Part shown: positions 8,252 through 16,247 of the stretch, piece after piece | Layout: each line of letters begins with the position of its first letter | Numbering within the stretch: the first letter of the stretch is position 1 | NCBI RefSeq assembly: GCF_963678795.1 | Contig: NZ_OY787453.1 | Span: 1,178,001 to 1,242,000 of the forward strand | Length of the DNA: 64,000 bases | Direction of reading: 5' to 3' | Source: an uncultured Methanoregula sp. | GTDB lineage: Archaea > Halobacteriota > Methanomicrobia > Methanomicrobiales > Methanospirillaceae | Translations under genes and position numbers: made by a program | The notes under the pieces: generated by a model | What the model was told of the DNA's origin: nothing | Seen by the model: only the letters and a program-made list of their open reading frames with translations | Databases searched by the model: none

Positions 8252-8378
8252 TTCCCGGGCCCGTCCCCCACCCGTCCCCTCCGAGACCCGGGGGCTGGCC
8301 GGTCTCCGCGTAACGGCCCAGCCTTGAGCCGGTCATCGCATGCCGTTTGACAATTGCCCGGAACATGAACGGGCAGGA
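8252..8378 (+). repeat. Copy of the 0-9 kb intergenic repeat
   Basis: First element in the 690-base gap between the carboxylesterase and M13 peptidase genes. It carries CCCACCCGTCCCCTCCGAGA, GGGGGCTGGCCGGTCTCC, GTAACGGCCCAGCCTTGAG and CATGCCGTTTGACAATTGCC blocks in the same order as in 6280-6430, but ends after GAACGGGCAGG. Confidence 0.65.
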
Positions 8379-8454
8379 GGTATGGGGGTGCTCAGGAGAA
8401 TTTGGCCGGGGTGCCGATCATGTCCCTTCTCCGCACCGGTTCTCCGTCAGAGAT

Positions 8455-8790
8455 TTCTTTCATTTAGGGGGGCTCCCAGATACGCCCGCTGCGGGCCCCG
8501 ATTGCTCCTTTTCCCGGATCCAGAGGTCATAATTCGCAAAAATGAGGGTGAGTTTTGAGCATTTCTGGTTATTTTTACGTCGGGGAACGAGAGGTCATAT
8601 GTAGCCATGTTCCAGCGGGCGATCGTACTTTTTCCCAGGCTTCTGGATTTGCAAAAAAGGAGGGGATGGATTATGTCGCACTTGATCATCCCCGGAGGGG
8701 TGAGCCCCGTTTTATTCAATCCGGGGTTAAATTGAACCCTGATCACTCATTTTGCCGGAAACCCGACCGGTCAGTTTCGGGGAGTCGGGG
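8455..8790 (+). repeat. Long repeat, copy 1 (second copy near 15464)
   Basis: About 290 bases from CGGATCCAGAGGTCATAATTC to CGACCGGTCAGTTTC match 15464-15755 at roughly four bases in five by eye, with few small gaps. Both contain AATGAGGGTGAGTTTTGAGC, GAGAGGTCATATGTAGCCA, CCAGCGGGCGATCG and GGGGTTAAATTGAACCC. A short leading module here (TTTAGGGGGGCTCCCAGATA, ending GCGGGCCCCGATTG) is found downstream instead of upstream in the second copy (about 15948-15990). Open frames exist on both strands in both copies but none is clearly selected, so I call it non-coding. Confidence 0.7.
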
Positions 8791-8888
8791 GCAGATTTCC
8801 GGACCGGAACAGAGTTGCCGGACCGGGTTTTGGTTACCAGTTTCAGGGCCGGATGAGAGGATTGGTTTTTTAAAAAGGAAAAACGGGG

Positions 8889-10952
8889 TTACCAGATGAC
8901 CGGCCGCTCACTCACGTTCCGGTATAACCGGTCACCGTGCCTGATCTCCGAAAACGCGTTGTAGAACTCCGGGATATTGAAAAGGACGCCATTCACCCGG
9001 TATTGTTCCGGGCTGTGGGGATCGGTGTAGACCAGGGTGCGGATTGCCTCATCACGGGTACTTCCCCGCCAGGTGCGGGCTGCAGCATAGAAGAACCGCC
9101 GGTCCGCGGAGGCGCCGGAAGTGGTTGTGGCAAGGGAGGAATTCTCCGTATTCTTCCATGCGTGATACGCAAGGGTCGCACCGCCGAAATCCGCGATGTT
9201 CTCGCCCAGAGTCAGGTTACCATTGACAAAGAGCCCGGGAAGGACCTCGTAATGGTTGTACTGGGTCACGAGGATGGCCGTCTGGTTGTTGAAATTTTGT
9301 TCATCTTCAGGGGTCCACCAGTTCTTCAGGGTACCGGTTTTGTCGAACTGCCGGCCCCAGTCATCAAAGCCGTGCGTCATCTCGTGCCCGACAACAAAGC
9401 CGAGCGACCCGTAATTGACAGCCGCGTCCTGGTCCGGATCAAAGAACGGGGGCTGGAGGAAGGCGGCAGGGAAGATTATCTCATTGCGGGTCGGGTCATA
9501 AAATGCATTGACGATCTGCGGGGACACGGTCCAGGCATCATGGTCAACCGGCCTGCCGATCTTTTCAAGCCCGTACGCACCGTGGACAAGCCCGTACGCG
9601 GATGCTGAACGGACATTCCCTGCGTACGAGTCTGACAGGACCAGTCCCGAGTAATCCGTGTACGTATCCGGGTAGGCAATCTTCTGTCGCATGGCAGCAA
9701 GTTTCTCCCGGGCTGCATTCTTTGTCGGTGTGCTCATCCAGGTGAGATTCGCTATCCGCTGATCAAAGGTCTGCCGGATTTCCCTGAACATGTCAGATAC
9801 CATCCCGCGGGTGCGGGGATCAACATATTCCGCAACATAGGCCTGGCCCACGAGGTCCGGAAGAGATGCGCTCTCCGTGTTGACAACCCGTTTCCACCGG
9901 GGCTTCATCTCTGCAATCCCGTTGAGATCTTTTTTGTAGAAGGCGAAACTCTCGTTCTCGTAGGCAGGGCCGAGATAAGGGGATGCATCATCGATCACCC
10001 GGTACCGCAGGTAAACTTTCCAGTCTTCGAGGGGAGCGGTTGCTATCATGGTGTCCAGCGCGTTAAGAAACTGGGGCTGGTGGACATCCACGGTTTTCAC
10101 GGTGCCCGAACCGTTGATGGCCAGGAGCCGGTCCCAGCCGGTATGGGGATACGCCGTCACAAGCCCGGTGGGGGTGTACAGGTTTGTGGTCTTCACCGGG
10201 TCCCGGTTCTCCACATTGCTGAAATGGGATTTGGCCAGGGTTTTTTCCATGGCATAGATGGTCCCTGCATGGGTTGCAGCCAGTTCCGGTGACTCTCCAT
10301 CGATCTGGAGGACCCGGGCAATGTGCCCCTGGTATGAAACCTGGAGAGATTTGCTCTTGTTATCCGTTCTCAGGTAATAGTCCCGGTCCGGGAGTCCGAG
10401 CCCGCCCTGTTCAAGGCCGGCGATCATCTCCTCGCTGTTCCTGGGGTTGATCTCGGCATTGTAGGAATAGAGCGGATTTGACCCGTGTACAAGGAGCGTG
10501 ACCGTGGCATTGGTGAGATCGGCCCGGGATCCGATCGAATCGATCATCCCGAGATCTTCTGACAGGCCGGCAAGTCCGTCGCGGTCGATCTTCCCGGAGT
10601 CCATACCCGACCGGTAGAACTGCCCGAGCCGCGTCATATTCCGGTCCTGGGTGCCGGAGGTATTTGCGGCACGGGAGAGAAGGGAATGGAGGTCATCGTC
10701 AACCTTGTCGCGGAGCGCGATATAGGAGATATAACTGTCCTTGTCTGCCGGTATCGGGTGCTCACGGATCCAGGCATCATTCACATGCAGGTAAAAATCA
10801 TCGCCCGGCCGGATGGACGCATTGAGGACAAAACCGGTCTCCGGTGCCGGCTTTGCCAACGGCGTAACGGGTGTCGTTGGAGCAGCGGGGCCGGAACAGC
10901 CGGCGGCAACAAGACAGAATACGAGGAGGAGGATTGCTATAATCTCTTTCAC
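8889..10952 (-). CDS. M13-family (neprilysin-like) zinc metallopeptidase lipoprotein
   Basis: Starting at GTG 10952 the product is 687 residues and opens with a signal peptide ending in a lipobox (VAAGC). The open frame extends about 100 codons further upstream, but that part is the shadow of another gene and lacks a leader, so it is excluded. Peptidase landmarks are the zinc site HEMTH near residue 525, the third ligand Glu in GENIADFGG near 582, and NAFYDPTRNEIIFPAAFLQ before them. M13 enzymes cut short peptides outside the cell; length agrees with the family. No strong ribosome site is visible. Its neighbours are repeats on one side and a broken gene on the other. Confidence 0.9.
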   Translation of the reverse strand: MKEIIAILLLVFCLVAAGCSGPAAPTTPVTPLAKPAPETGFVLNASIRPGDDFYLHVNDAWIREHPIPADKDSYISYIALRDKVDDDLHSLLSRAANTSGTQDRNMTRLGQFYRSGMDSGKIDRDGLAGLSEDLGMIDSIGSRADLTNATVTLLVHGSNPLYSYNAEINPRNSEEMIAGLEQGGLGLPDRDYYLRTDNKSKSLQVSYQGHIARVLQIDGESPELAATHAGTIYAMEKTLAKSHFSNVENRDPVKTTNLYTPTGLVTAYPHTGWDRLLAINGSGTVKTVDVHQPQFLNALDTMIATAPLEDWKVYLRYRVIDDASPYLGPAYENESFAFYKKDLNGIAEMKPRWKRVVNTESASLPDLVGQAYVAEYVDPRTRGMVSDMFREIRQTFDQRIANLTWMSTPTKNAAREKLAAMRQKIAYPDTYTDYSGLVLSDSYAGNVRSASAYGLVHGAYGLEKIGRPVDHDAWTVSPQIVNAFYDPTRNEIIFPAAFLQPPFFDPDQDAAVNYGSLGFVVGHEMTHGFDDWGRQFDKTGTLKNWWTPEDEQNFNNQTAILVTQYNHYEVLPGLFVNGNLTLGENIADFGGATLAYHAWKNTENSSLATTTSGASADRRFFYAAARTWRGSTRDEAIRTLVYTDPHSPEQYRVNGVLFNIPEFYNAFSEIRHGDRLYRNVSERPVIW

Positions 10953-11103
10953 GAAGAAAGTGTCTTGTTTCCCGCAGGAATAATTGTTCGGTTGCGGTTC
11001 GGAAGCTTGCGGGAGTGGCCCGGTCCCTGCCGCGATAGCAGGACATGCGAGAGCCGGGGGTATCCCATCTCCAGAAAATTTCGACCGGGGATGTGACCGC
11101 ACC

Positions 11104-11810
11104 TCACTCCTTCCCGTACACTTCCGGCAAAAACCGGTACAGCCCGGGATGGTTCCACCCGGATGAACCGTCCCGGCTTGGTGAACTGCTGCACCCGGAT
11201 GAACCGGGCCGCTTCTTCTTTTGACGTAATCTGGCAGATGCCGGAGCCGGTATCGCACCAGTTCCAGTGCCGGAGGTAGAAGATCGTCTTGTCCGCGTCC
11301 TTTGCGGCATAGAGATCCACGCCGCGTTCATTCCGTAAACCGTCATCGAGGTTGAAGCGCAGCGAACGGAAGAGGCAGGTGTCGGTATCGGGGTCGAGCG
11401 AGGGGGACTGAAATGGCCGGCCGGCCCGGGATATCATGCGGGCAGGACGTCCAAGAGGAGCATCCGCATCCGACAGAGTTTTGGTATCCTTCACCGGACT
11501 GCTCGGGTCCCGTTCTGTCGGATCTGCAGGATCGCTCTTGTCCGCATATCCACTCCCGAACCATCCCGGGAAATAGTTACGGATCGGGTGCTGCTCCGGT
11601 GCCGCGATCCCCAGGAGACGGAGGCCTGCCAGCCCTATGATGAATGCGGCCGCTTCGGTCGGGGAGGCGAGCGGGCGGATCAACGGCTGGCCGGAGAATG
11701 CATCCCGGTACTGGAGGTAAAAGAGGGTTGTGCCGCTGTGGACCGGGTGTGCGTAGAGGATGGTGTCATCTCCCTCCGGGATGCCGGGGTGGTTTGAGGG
11801 CAGGGGTCAT
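11104..11810 (-). pseudogene. Frameshifted hypothetical gene
   Basis: Codon bias (G/C in third positions) marks a coding stretch on the minus strand that does not fit one frame. From about 11790 down to 11165 one frame reads YAHPVHSGTTLFYLQY, later GVDLYAAKDADKTIFYL and ARFIRVQQFTKPGRFIRV. There the bias jumps by one base to a frame reading NHPGLYRFLPEVYGKE and stopping at 11104. At the 5' side there is no start codon in the main frame; the ATG at 11808-11810 is in another frame, which suggests a second shift. A 15-base direct repeat (CGGTTCATCCGGGTG) sits just before the 3' shift. The product is not recognised. Confidence 0.5.
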
Positions 11811-11846
11811 CGCCTGTGTCCCATCCGGATAATCTGTTGATCTCCC

Positions 11847-11876
11847 TGCACATTTAATCTAAGCCCTAAATGTGCA
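11847..11876. promoter_or_regulatory. Perfect inverted repeat before the AbrB-like gene
   Basis: TGCACATTTA, ten bases, then TAAATGTGCA: a perfect 10-base inverted repeat centred about 33 bases before the AbrB-like start. Position and symmetry fit an operator, possibly autoregulatory. A hairpin is also possible, but no T-run follows. Confidence 0.5.
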
Positions 11877-11894
11877 TGAACCCCATCGGGAAGT

Positions 11895-12083
11895 ATGCCC
11901 GAGAAAGAAAATACCGTAAAGTCCCGGCTCCATCACGGTTCAAATTCTCTTGACCTCACCATCCCTTCCGAGATCGTCAAGTCCTGGGAGATCAATCCCG
12001 GGGATGTATTCCGGCTCGTTGTTACGGGAGAGGGAGATAATCTTGTTTTGCAATACGAGCGGGTTTACTCGACGAAGGGGTGA
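11895..12083 (+). CDS. AbrB/SpoVT-family small DNA-binding protein
   Basis: A 62-residue protein with the swapped-hairpin AbrB signature: a hydrophobic strand (NSLDLTIPSEIVKSWEI), then NPGDVFRLVVTGEGDNLVLQY. Archaeal proteins of this kind act as dimeric transcription factors or as antitoxins. No toxin gene follows closely, so a regulator role is more likely. A perfect inverted repeat lies just upstream and could be its binding site. The gene stands at the edge where the sequence becomes AT-rich. Confidence 0.75.
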   Translation: MPEKENTVKSRLHHGSNSLDLTIPSEIVKSWEINPGDVFRLVVTGEGDNLVLQYERVYSTKG

Positions 12084-12260
12084 GAATGGGAAAAAATCAG
12101 AGAACTATGATACCATCCTCATCGGGCTGAACGATTTTTACCTGAAATGCACCAAGAATAAGTAAGCGATTTTTCCGGGGGATGGCCGAGATTAGGTAGG
12201 AATGATCTTATTTTACATGACATTCAAAAGAATAGGAATTATAAAAGGAGTGACACTAAC

Positions 12261-12875
12261 ATTTCCATAAATTTTATTCCAAAAAATAATAGTTCAATCG
12301 ATAAGATCGCACATTTAATCTCCCTGTTAACCGCAGCTCCAATTGTCTCAATCCCGGTCTTTATTTTCCTTAATTTTACGACAACAACAACATCGTTTTT
12401 TTTGATAACCGGAATTTGTGTTCTTTTTGCAGGAATTATACCATTATTCTTTATTCTCTTGTGGACAAAGCATATCAAAAAAACAACAATGGATATTCCC
12501 AACAAGGAGGACCGGCCTGTTTTGTTGGTTTTCATTATTCTGTCATATATTATTGGAACAGGCGTCCTGTTTTTTCTCCATGCAAACTGGCTTGTATCGG
12601 GACTGATGTTCTGCTATCTGACAAATACCCTCGTTATATTGGTAATCAACTTTTTTTGGAAAATCAGTGTGCATTCTATGGGAATTGCTGCACCAACAGC
12701 AGTTCTCCTTTTTGTAAATAGTTACGCAGGGATGATTTTGGGATTTCTTTTACTTATTGTTATGTGGAGCAGGGTTCATCTCCAAAGGCATAGCCTGGCT
12801 CAGGTTATTGCAGGAGCGGTATTAGGGCTTATTTTTACCGGAATTCAGATATATTTAATCAGAATCTTTTTTTAA
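12261..12875 (+). CDS. PAP2-like membrane protein with non-standard start
   Basis: A very hydrophobic protein with five or six membrane segments. The end (WSRVHLQRHSLAQVIAGAVLG) and the earlier KISVHSMGIAAP region resemble the divergent PAP2-related phosphoesterases of archaea. An ATG start is missing: the in-frame coding character extends back past TTG 12402 through SSIDKIAHLISLLTAAPIVS to about 12261, where an ATT stands 8-9 bases after a strong ribosome site (AAAGGAG). An ATT start, or an ATG lost by one base change, are the readings; TTG 12402 would drop the first membrane segment. Base composition is AT-rich, unlike the flanks, suggesting transfer. Confidence 0.55.
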   Translation: MSINFIPKNNSSIDKIAHLISLLTAAPIVSIPVFIFLNFTTTTTSFFLITGICVLFAGIIPLFFILLWTKHIKKTTMDIPNKEDRPVLLVFIILSYIIGTGVLFFLHANWLVSGLMFCYLTNTLVILVINFFWKISVHSMGIAAPTAVLLFVNSYAGMILGFLLLIVMWSRVHLQRHSLAQVIAGAVLGLIFTGIQIYLIRIFF

Positions 12876-12994
12876 TAAATCCGAATTTCATATTTTTTTC
12901 ACTTATCGAACTCGAAATGAGAATAAAAACTTTAATCATGATATGAGATGAACACCACATATATTAATAAAAAATATAAAATGTGGGATAAAGA

Positions 12995-14236
12995 ATGGAT
13001 GAATATAATCGAGAGGGGAAATATGACGGAGACGTACTCACTGATATTACATCATTTTCTATGGTCCAGAACATTTTCGATGGACAAAAAAAAATTAATG
13101 ACTTGCATATCAAAACGTTAGACTCGATTATTCAAATAATCATATTTTATGAAAATGTTTGGACCGTCGAACCGTTCATTTATGGCGGTAAAATTGAGAT
13201 CAACTCTCAAGAGATATTAAATACACTCATCCAAGAAAAAATCGTAAAACAAGTCCCACAAGTTAACTCCGACACTCATGAAGGCTTTAAAACTCAATTT
13301 AAAGAGGTTCTGGAAATAATTTCCCCATGTAAAACATTAGAAGATTATAACAAAAAGCATAGTGAAATTTCCTCAGATCTTCGACAATACGAAAAAAATT
13401 TTAGTTTGACACAACATGAAAAGGCCAAAGAATTGGCAGATTCCATTCACCTCGATCATAGTTTAATTCCATTAGCCGCAAATCTCCTTCGGACAAATTT
13501 TTATTTTAATACAGTCAAGCGAATGGAAAAAGAGAATAATAAGATTGTAACATATACCCCAAATATTTTAAGAACGCCGTTGGTCACTGAAATTATCAAA
13601 CGTCAAAACGAGAGGAATAAAAAAAGTATTGAGCATATTATCCAGAAACAACTTGATTTGGTAGTGGCATCTGAAAAAGAGAGAAGAAGGAGATTTCTCA
13701 ATCAGGATGCAAATGGTGCTTTTGAATTAGAATTGCCCGTATTAACAGGGATAATTGTTGATCAATGCTCAAAGAAAGAAGATTTTTTTGACCAAATTCT
13801 CGAATGGAGAAACGACAATAATGCAGTACGATTCAGAAATCTCTTGAAAAAACTTCAAACAGATATTCACAGTAACAATACAGATAATTACGACAACTAT
13901 AATGAAAAATTCGACAGCTTATCAAAGTCTATGGAAGTGAAATCAAAACTAAAAGTAGATCTTGTGGGGTGTCTTTCTAATCCAGCTTTGGCGATACCCG
14001 CTGCCGGAGGTATTTCAGCATCTCTAGCAACCCAAAATCCTTACCCGGCTTTGAGTGCGGCTCCCCTTGTTTTCGATGCTTCAATAAAAATTGCAAAAAA
14101 CTTGGGAGATCACTTCATTAAATATCTGATGAATAGAGATCTGTACCTTTTTATCAAAATGAGGGAAAGTGCAAAAAAACCATCCTTCGAAAAAAAGAAT
14201 TTTGAGCATCTATTTAATGTCGAAATTATGCAATAA
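12995..14236 (+). CDS. Unrecognised 413-residue protein
   Basis: Long intact AT-rich gene starting ATG GAT GAA with an A/T-rich promoter-like stretch (ATATATTAATAAAAAATATAAA region) just upstream. The protein is mostly helical and charged, with a long basic helix (ASEKERRRRFLNQD) in the middle. Near the C-terminus, about residues 325-375, there is a small-residue, mildly hydrophobic stretch (LAIPAAGGISASLATQ). There is no signal peptide and no nucleotide-binding or nuclease motif I can name. It stands alone between two PAP2-type genes inside the AT-rich island, a setting common for defence or mobile cargo genes. Function unknown. Confidence 0.75.
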   Translation: MDEYNREGKYDGDVLTDITSFSMVQNIFDGQKKINDLHIKTLDSIIQIIIFYENVWTVEPFIYGGKIEINSQEILNTLIQEKIVKQVPQVNSDTHEGFKTQFKEVLEIISPCKTLEDYNKKHSEISSDLRQYEKNFSLTQHEKAKELADSIHLDHSLIPLAANLLRTNFYFNTVKRMEKENNKIVTYTPNILRTPLVTEIIKRQNERNKKSIEHIIQKQLDLVVASEKERRRRFLNQDANGAFELELPVLTGIIVDQCSKKEDFFDQILEWRNDNNAVRFRNLLKKLQTDIHSNNTDNYDNYNEKFDSLSKSMEVKSKLKVDLVGCLSNPALAIPAAGGISASLATQNPYPALSAAPLVFDASIKIAKNLGDHFIKYLMNRDLYLFIKMRESAKKPSFEKKNFEHLFNVEIMQ

Positions 14237-14348
14237 AATAAATTTCCTTCTCTTCTTCTTAAAAGTTCATTCAGGATATTGTCATTATTAACTAATTATC
14301 ATCTCTACAAATTCAATAAAATGAAGATGTGTAAGTGTGAGTGAGTGG

Positions 14349-15317
14349 TTACAGTTGTGTCTTATAAAGCCCGATTTTTTGAAACAGCCGGGGTGCACCC
14401 GCACATATCCACAGGCCGGCAACGGCAGGCCGCAGGTATGTCATAAGATAGCCGGAGTAGGTCTGAGGTTGCACCAATGGACTGAGTCCCAGCCAAATGA
14501 CGAACAGGATAACAATACCAATACAGTACCTGAGCACTTTCTGCGCATTAGTACCGGATACCGTGAACTTCACGTACCGGTTTGCAAGTACTGCACCGGT
14601 AGCAGCACCAAACAACAGACCCGCAGTTATCAGGGTGTCACGGGGAACAAGAGGATCGATGGGAAATCCACTCTGAGATAATGCCAGTTCCGACCATACA
14701 GTCGGTACCTGCCACGAACCGAGGGAGACAAGCGCCAGTAAGCTAATGCAGATTAATACCACCGAACAAAGAAAGATCACTCCGATCTGAACACCGAGAG
14801 TTTTTTTACACATCCATTCGGCTGCCGGGTTCTCAAAACGGAGGACGAGCACGAGGATAACCAACCCGACCGCCCAACCCGTAATAATATCGAGTGGAAA
14901 ATGCACGGCCTGGTAGACCCGTGCAAGACCAATCAGAAGAATAATGATGGTACAGATGATCCAGGCCCACATTTTTTTGATCCAGGCTGCAAGATATCCA
15001 AAAAATACCAGAGCATTCTGGGCATGCCCAGATGGCATGCCGAACGAGGGATAGTTAGTCAGGGCTTTGACATCAGAACTCACCCAGTACGGGCGGGGAG
15101 AATGGATCGAGATCTTGAGAGCATCACAAAGGCCTGTACTCAGTGAAAGGATGAGAGCAAGACGAATTCCAAGGGTTTTGTCAAAACACCAGTAAATCAG
15201 TGGGATAAATAACAGATAAAATTCAGGCTGCCCAAGGAATGCAATAGCCTGCATAAAAAGGCCAAGATTCGGGGCATTGACCTGGAGGGTCTGAATAAAA
15301 AGGATGCTGTCATCCAT
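14349..15317 (-). CDS. PAP2-family membrane phosphatase
   Basis: A 322-residue multi-pass membrane protein with the complete PAP2 active site: KISIHSPRPY (K-x6-RP), FGMPSGHAQ (PSGH) and ARVYQAVHFPLD (R-x5-H-x3-D). It is a paralogue of the protein at 2562-3566, with the same architecture but an intact His in motif 2. Probable reaction: dephosphorylation of a lipid phosphate or pyrophosphate carrier at the membrane surface. The ATG is preceded by an A/T-rich promoter-like region. It is GC-richer than the genes on both sides. Confidence 0.88.
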   Translation of the reverse strand: MDDSILFIQTLQVNAPNLGLFMQAIAFLGQPEFYLLFIPLIYWCFDKTLGIRLALILSLSTGLCDALKISIHSPRPYWVSSDVKALTNYPSFGMPSGHAQNALVFFGYLAAWIKKMWAWIICTIIILLIGLARVYQAVHFPLDIITGWAVGLVILVLVLRFENPAAEWMCKKTLGVQIGVIFLCSVVLICISLLALVSLGSWQVPTVWSELALSQSGFPIDPLVPRDTLITAGLLFGAATGAVLANRYVKFTVSGTNAQKVLRYCIGIVILFVIWLGLSPLVQPQTYSGYLMTYLRPAVAGLWICAGAPRLFQKIGLYKTQL

Positions 15318-15463
15318 CGTATATTCGATCTTATTTTTTATTGATATAATCTGATTGAAATGATTCTTTCACATCACGGTGACAGGATTCAGGGATTCTT
15401 GCAGCATCAGGTATGTCATATCTCTAATCTTCCAATCCGGGCCCTATTCGAGTTCGGATTCCC

Positions 15464-15755
15464 CCTTTTTCCGGATCCAGAGGGAATAATTCGCGAAAAT
15501 GAGGGTGAGTTTTGAGCATTTTCGATCGTTTTCACGTCGGTGAGGGAGAGGTCATATGTAGCCACGTTCCAGCGGGCGATCGCACTTTTTCCCAGGCATC
15601 CGGATTTGCAGAAAGGGGGGATGGATTATGTCGCACCTGATCCCCGTGGGAGGGGTGAACCAATTTTTTTCCAATCCGGGGTTAAATTGAACCCGGAACA
15701 CCCATTTTGTCGGAAACCTGACCGGTTAGTTTCAAGGGTTTTTTGAGGGAGTTTT
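15464..15755 (+). repeat. Long repeat, copy 2 (first copy near 8500)
   Basis: Direct-orientation counterpart of 8500-8790, lying upstream of the PAP2 gene that starts at 15317. It holds AATGAGGGTGAGTTTTGAGC, GAGAGGTCATATGTAGCCA, CCAGCGGGCGATCG and GGGGTTAAATTGAACCC in the same order. The two copies enclose about 7 kb with the M13 peptidase, the AbrB-like gene and two PAP2-type genes. A related shorter module (TTTTTAGGGGCTCCCGGATA) follows at about 15948-15990. Confidence 0.7.
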
Positions 15756-16247
15756 CCGGGAAATCCCGTGATTTTCCCGGTTTGTCCGTCCGGAAGAATT
15801 ACGCTGAGAATAACCGGAGAGTACAGATCTATTCCAGCAGAGGTTCGCCACATTTCCCTGGCTTTGGTATTTTGCCGGGGTGGCCGCAGAAAACGCGGTT
15901 ATGGCCTTTTTCTATGCCGGGTCCCCGTCGGGGAATCTCCTGAGTTTTTAGGGGCTCCCGGATATGTTCTGAGCGGGGGCCGATTGGTAGTGCCGGGGGT
16001 GTGACCATGTCTTTTTCGCGAAAAAGCGTGTCGGTTTCCGGTCATTTGTCCCGGTTTTTAGGGATTTTACGACGGAGAATTTCTTAGCCGGACCATGTTA
16101 ATATGGGCTAATTGGGGAGGCGGAAATCACCGATATCTGGGTTTCGGATAATCCTGGGTGGCCGTGGGGGATGCCGGAAAATATTAAAGGTAAGTTGAAT
16201 GAAAAATGGCGAGTGGATTAGAATTGATGTTTGATAATATAAAATTA
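15756..16247. other. Gene-free stretch
   Basis: About 490 bases between the long repeat and the end of the STAND-HEPN gene. It contains the short module at 15948-15990 that precedes copy 1 of the long repeat, and a GC-rich palindromic spot (TTTTTCGCGAAAAAG near 16012). No convincing gene is seen. Confidence 0.5.

Noticed and set aside
8555..8899. Coding gene within the long repeat
   Set aside because: Both strands of both copies have open frames with similar peptides, but small gaps between copies break long frames and no start site is shared.
10953..11258. N-terminal extension of the M13 peptidase frame
   Set aside because: It has no leader character, overlaps another coding stretch, and the signal peptide begins at GTG 10952.
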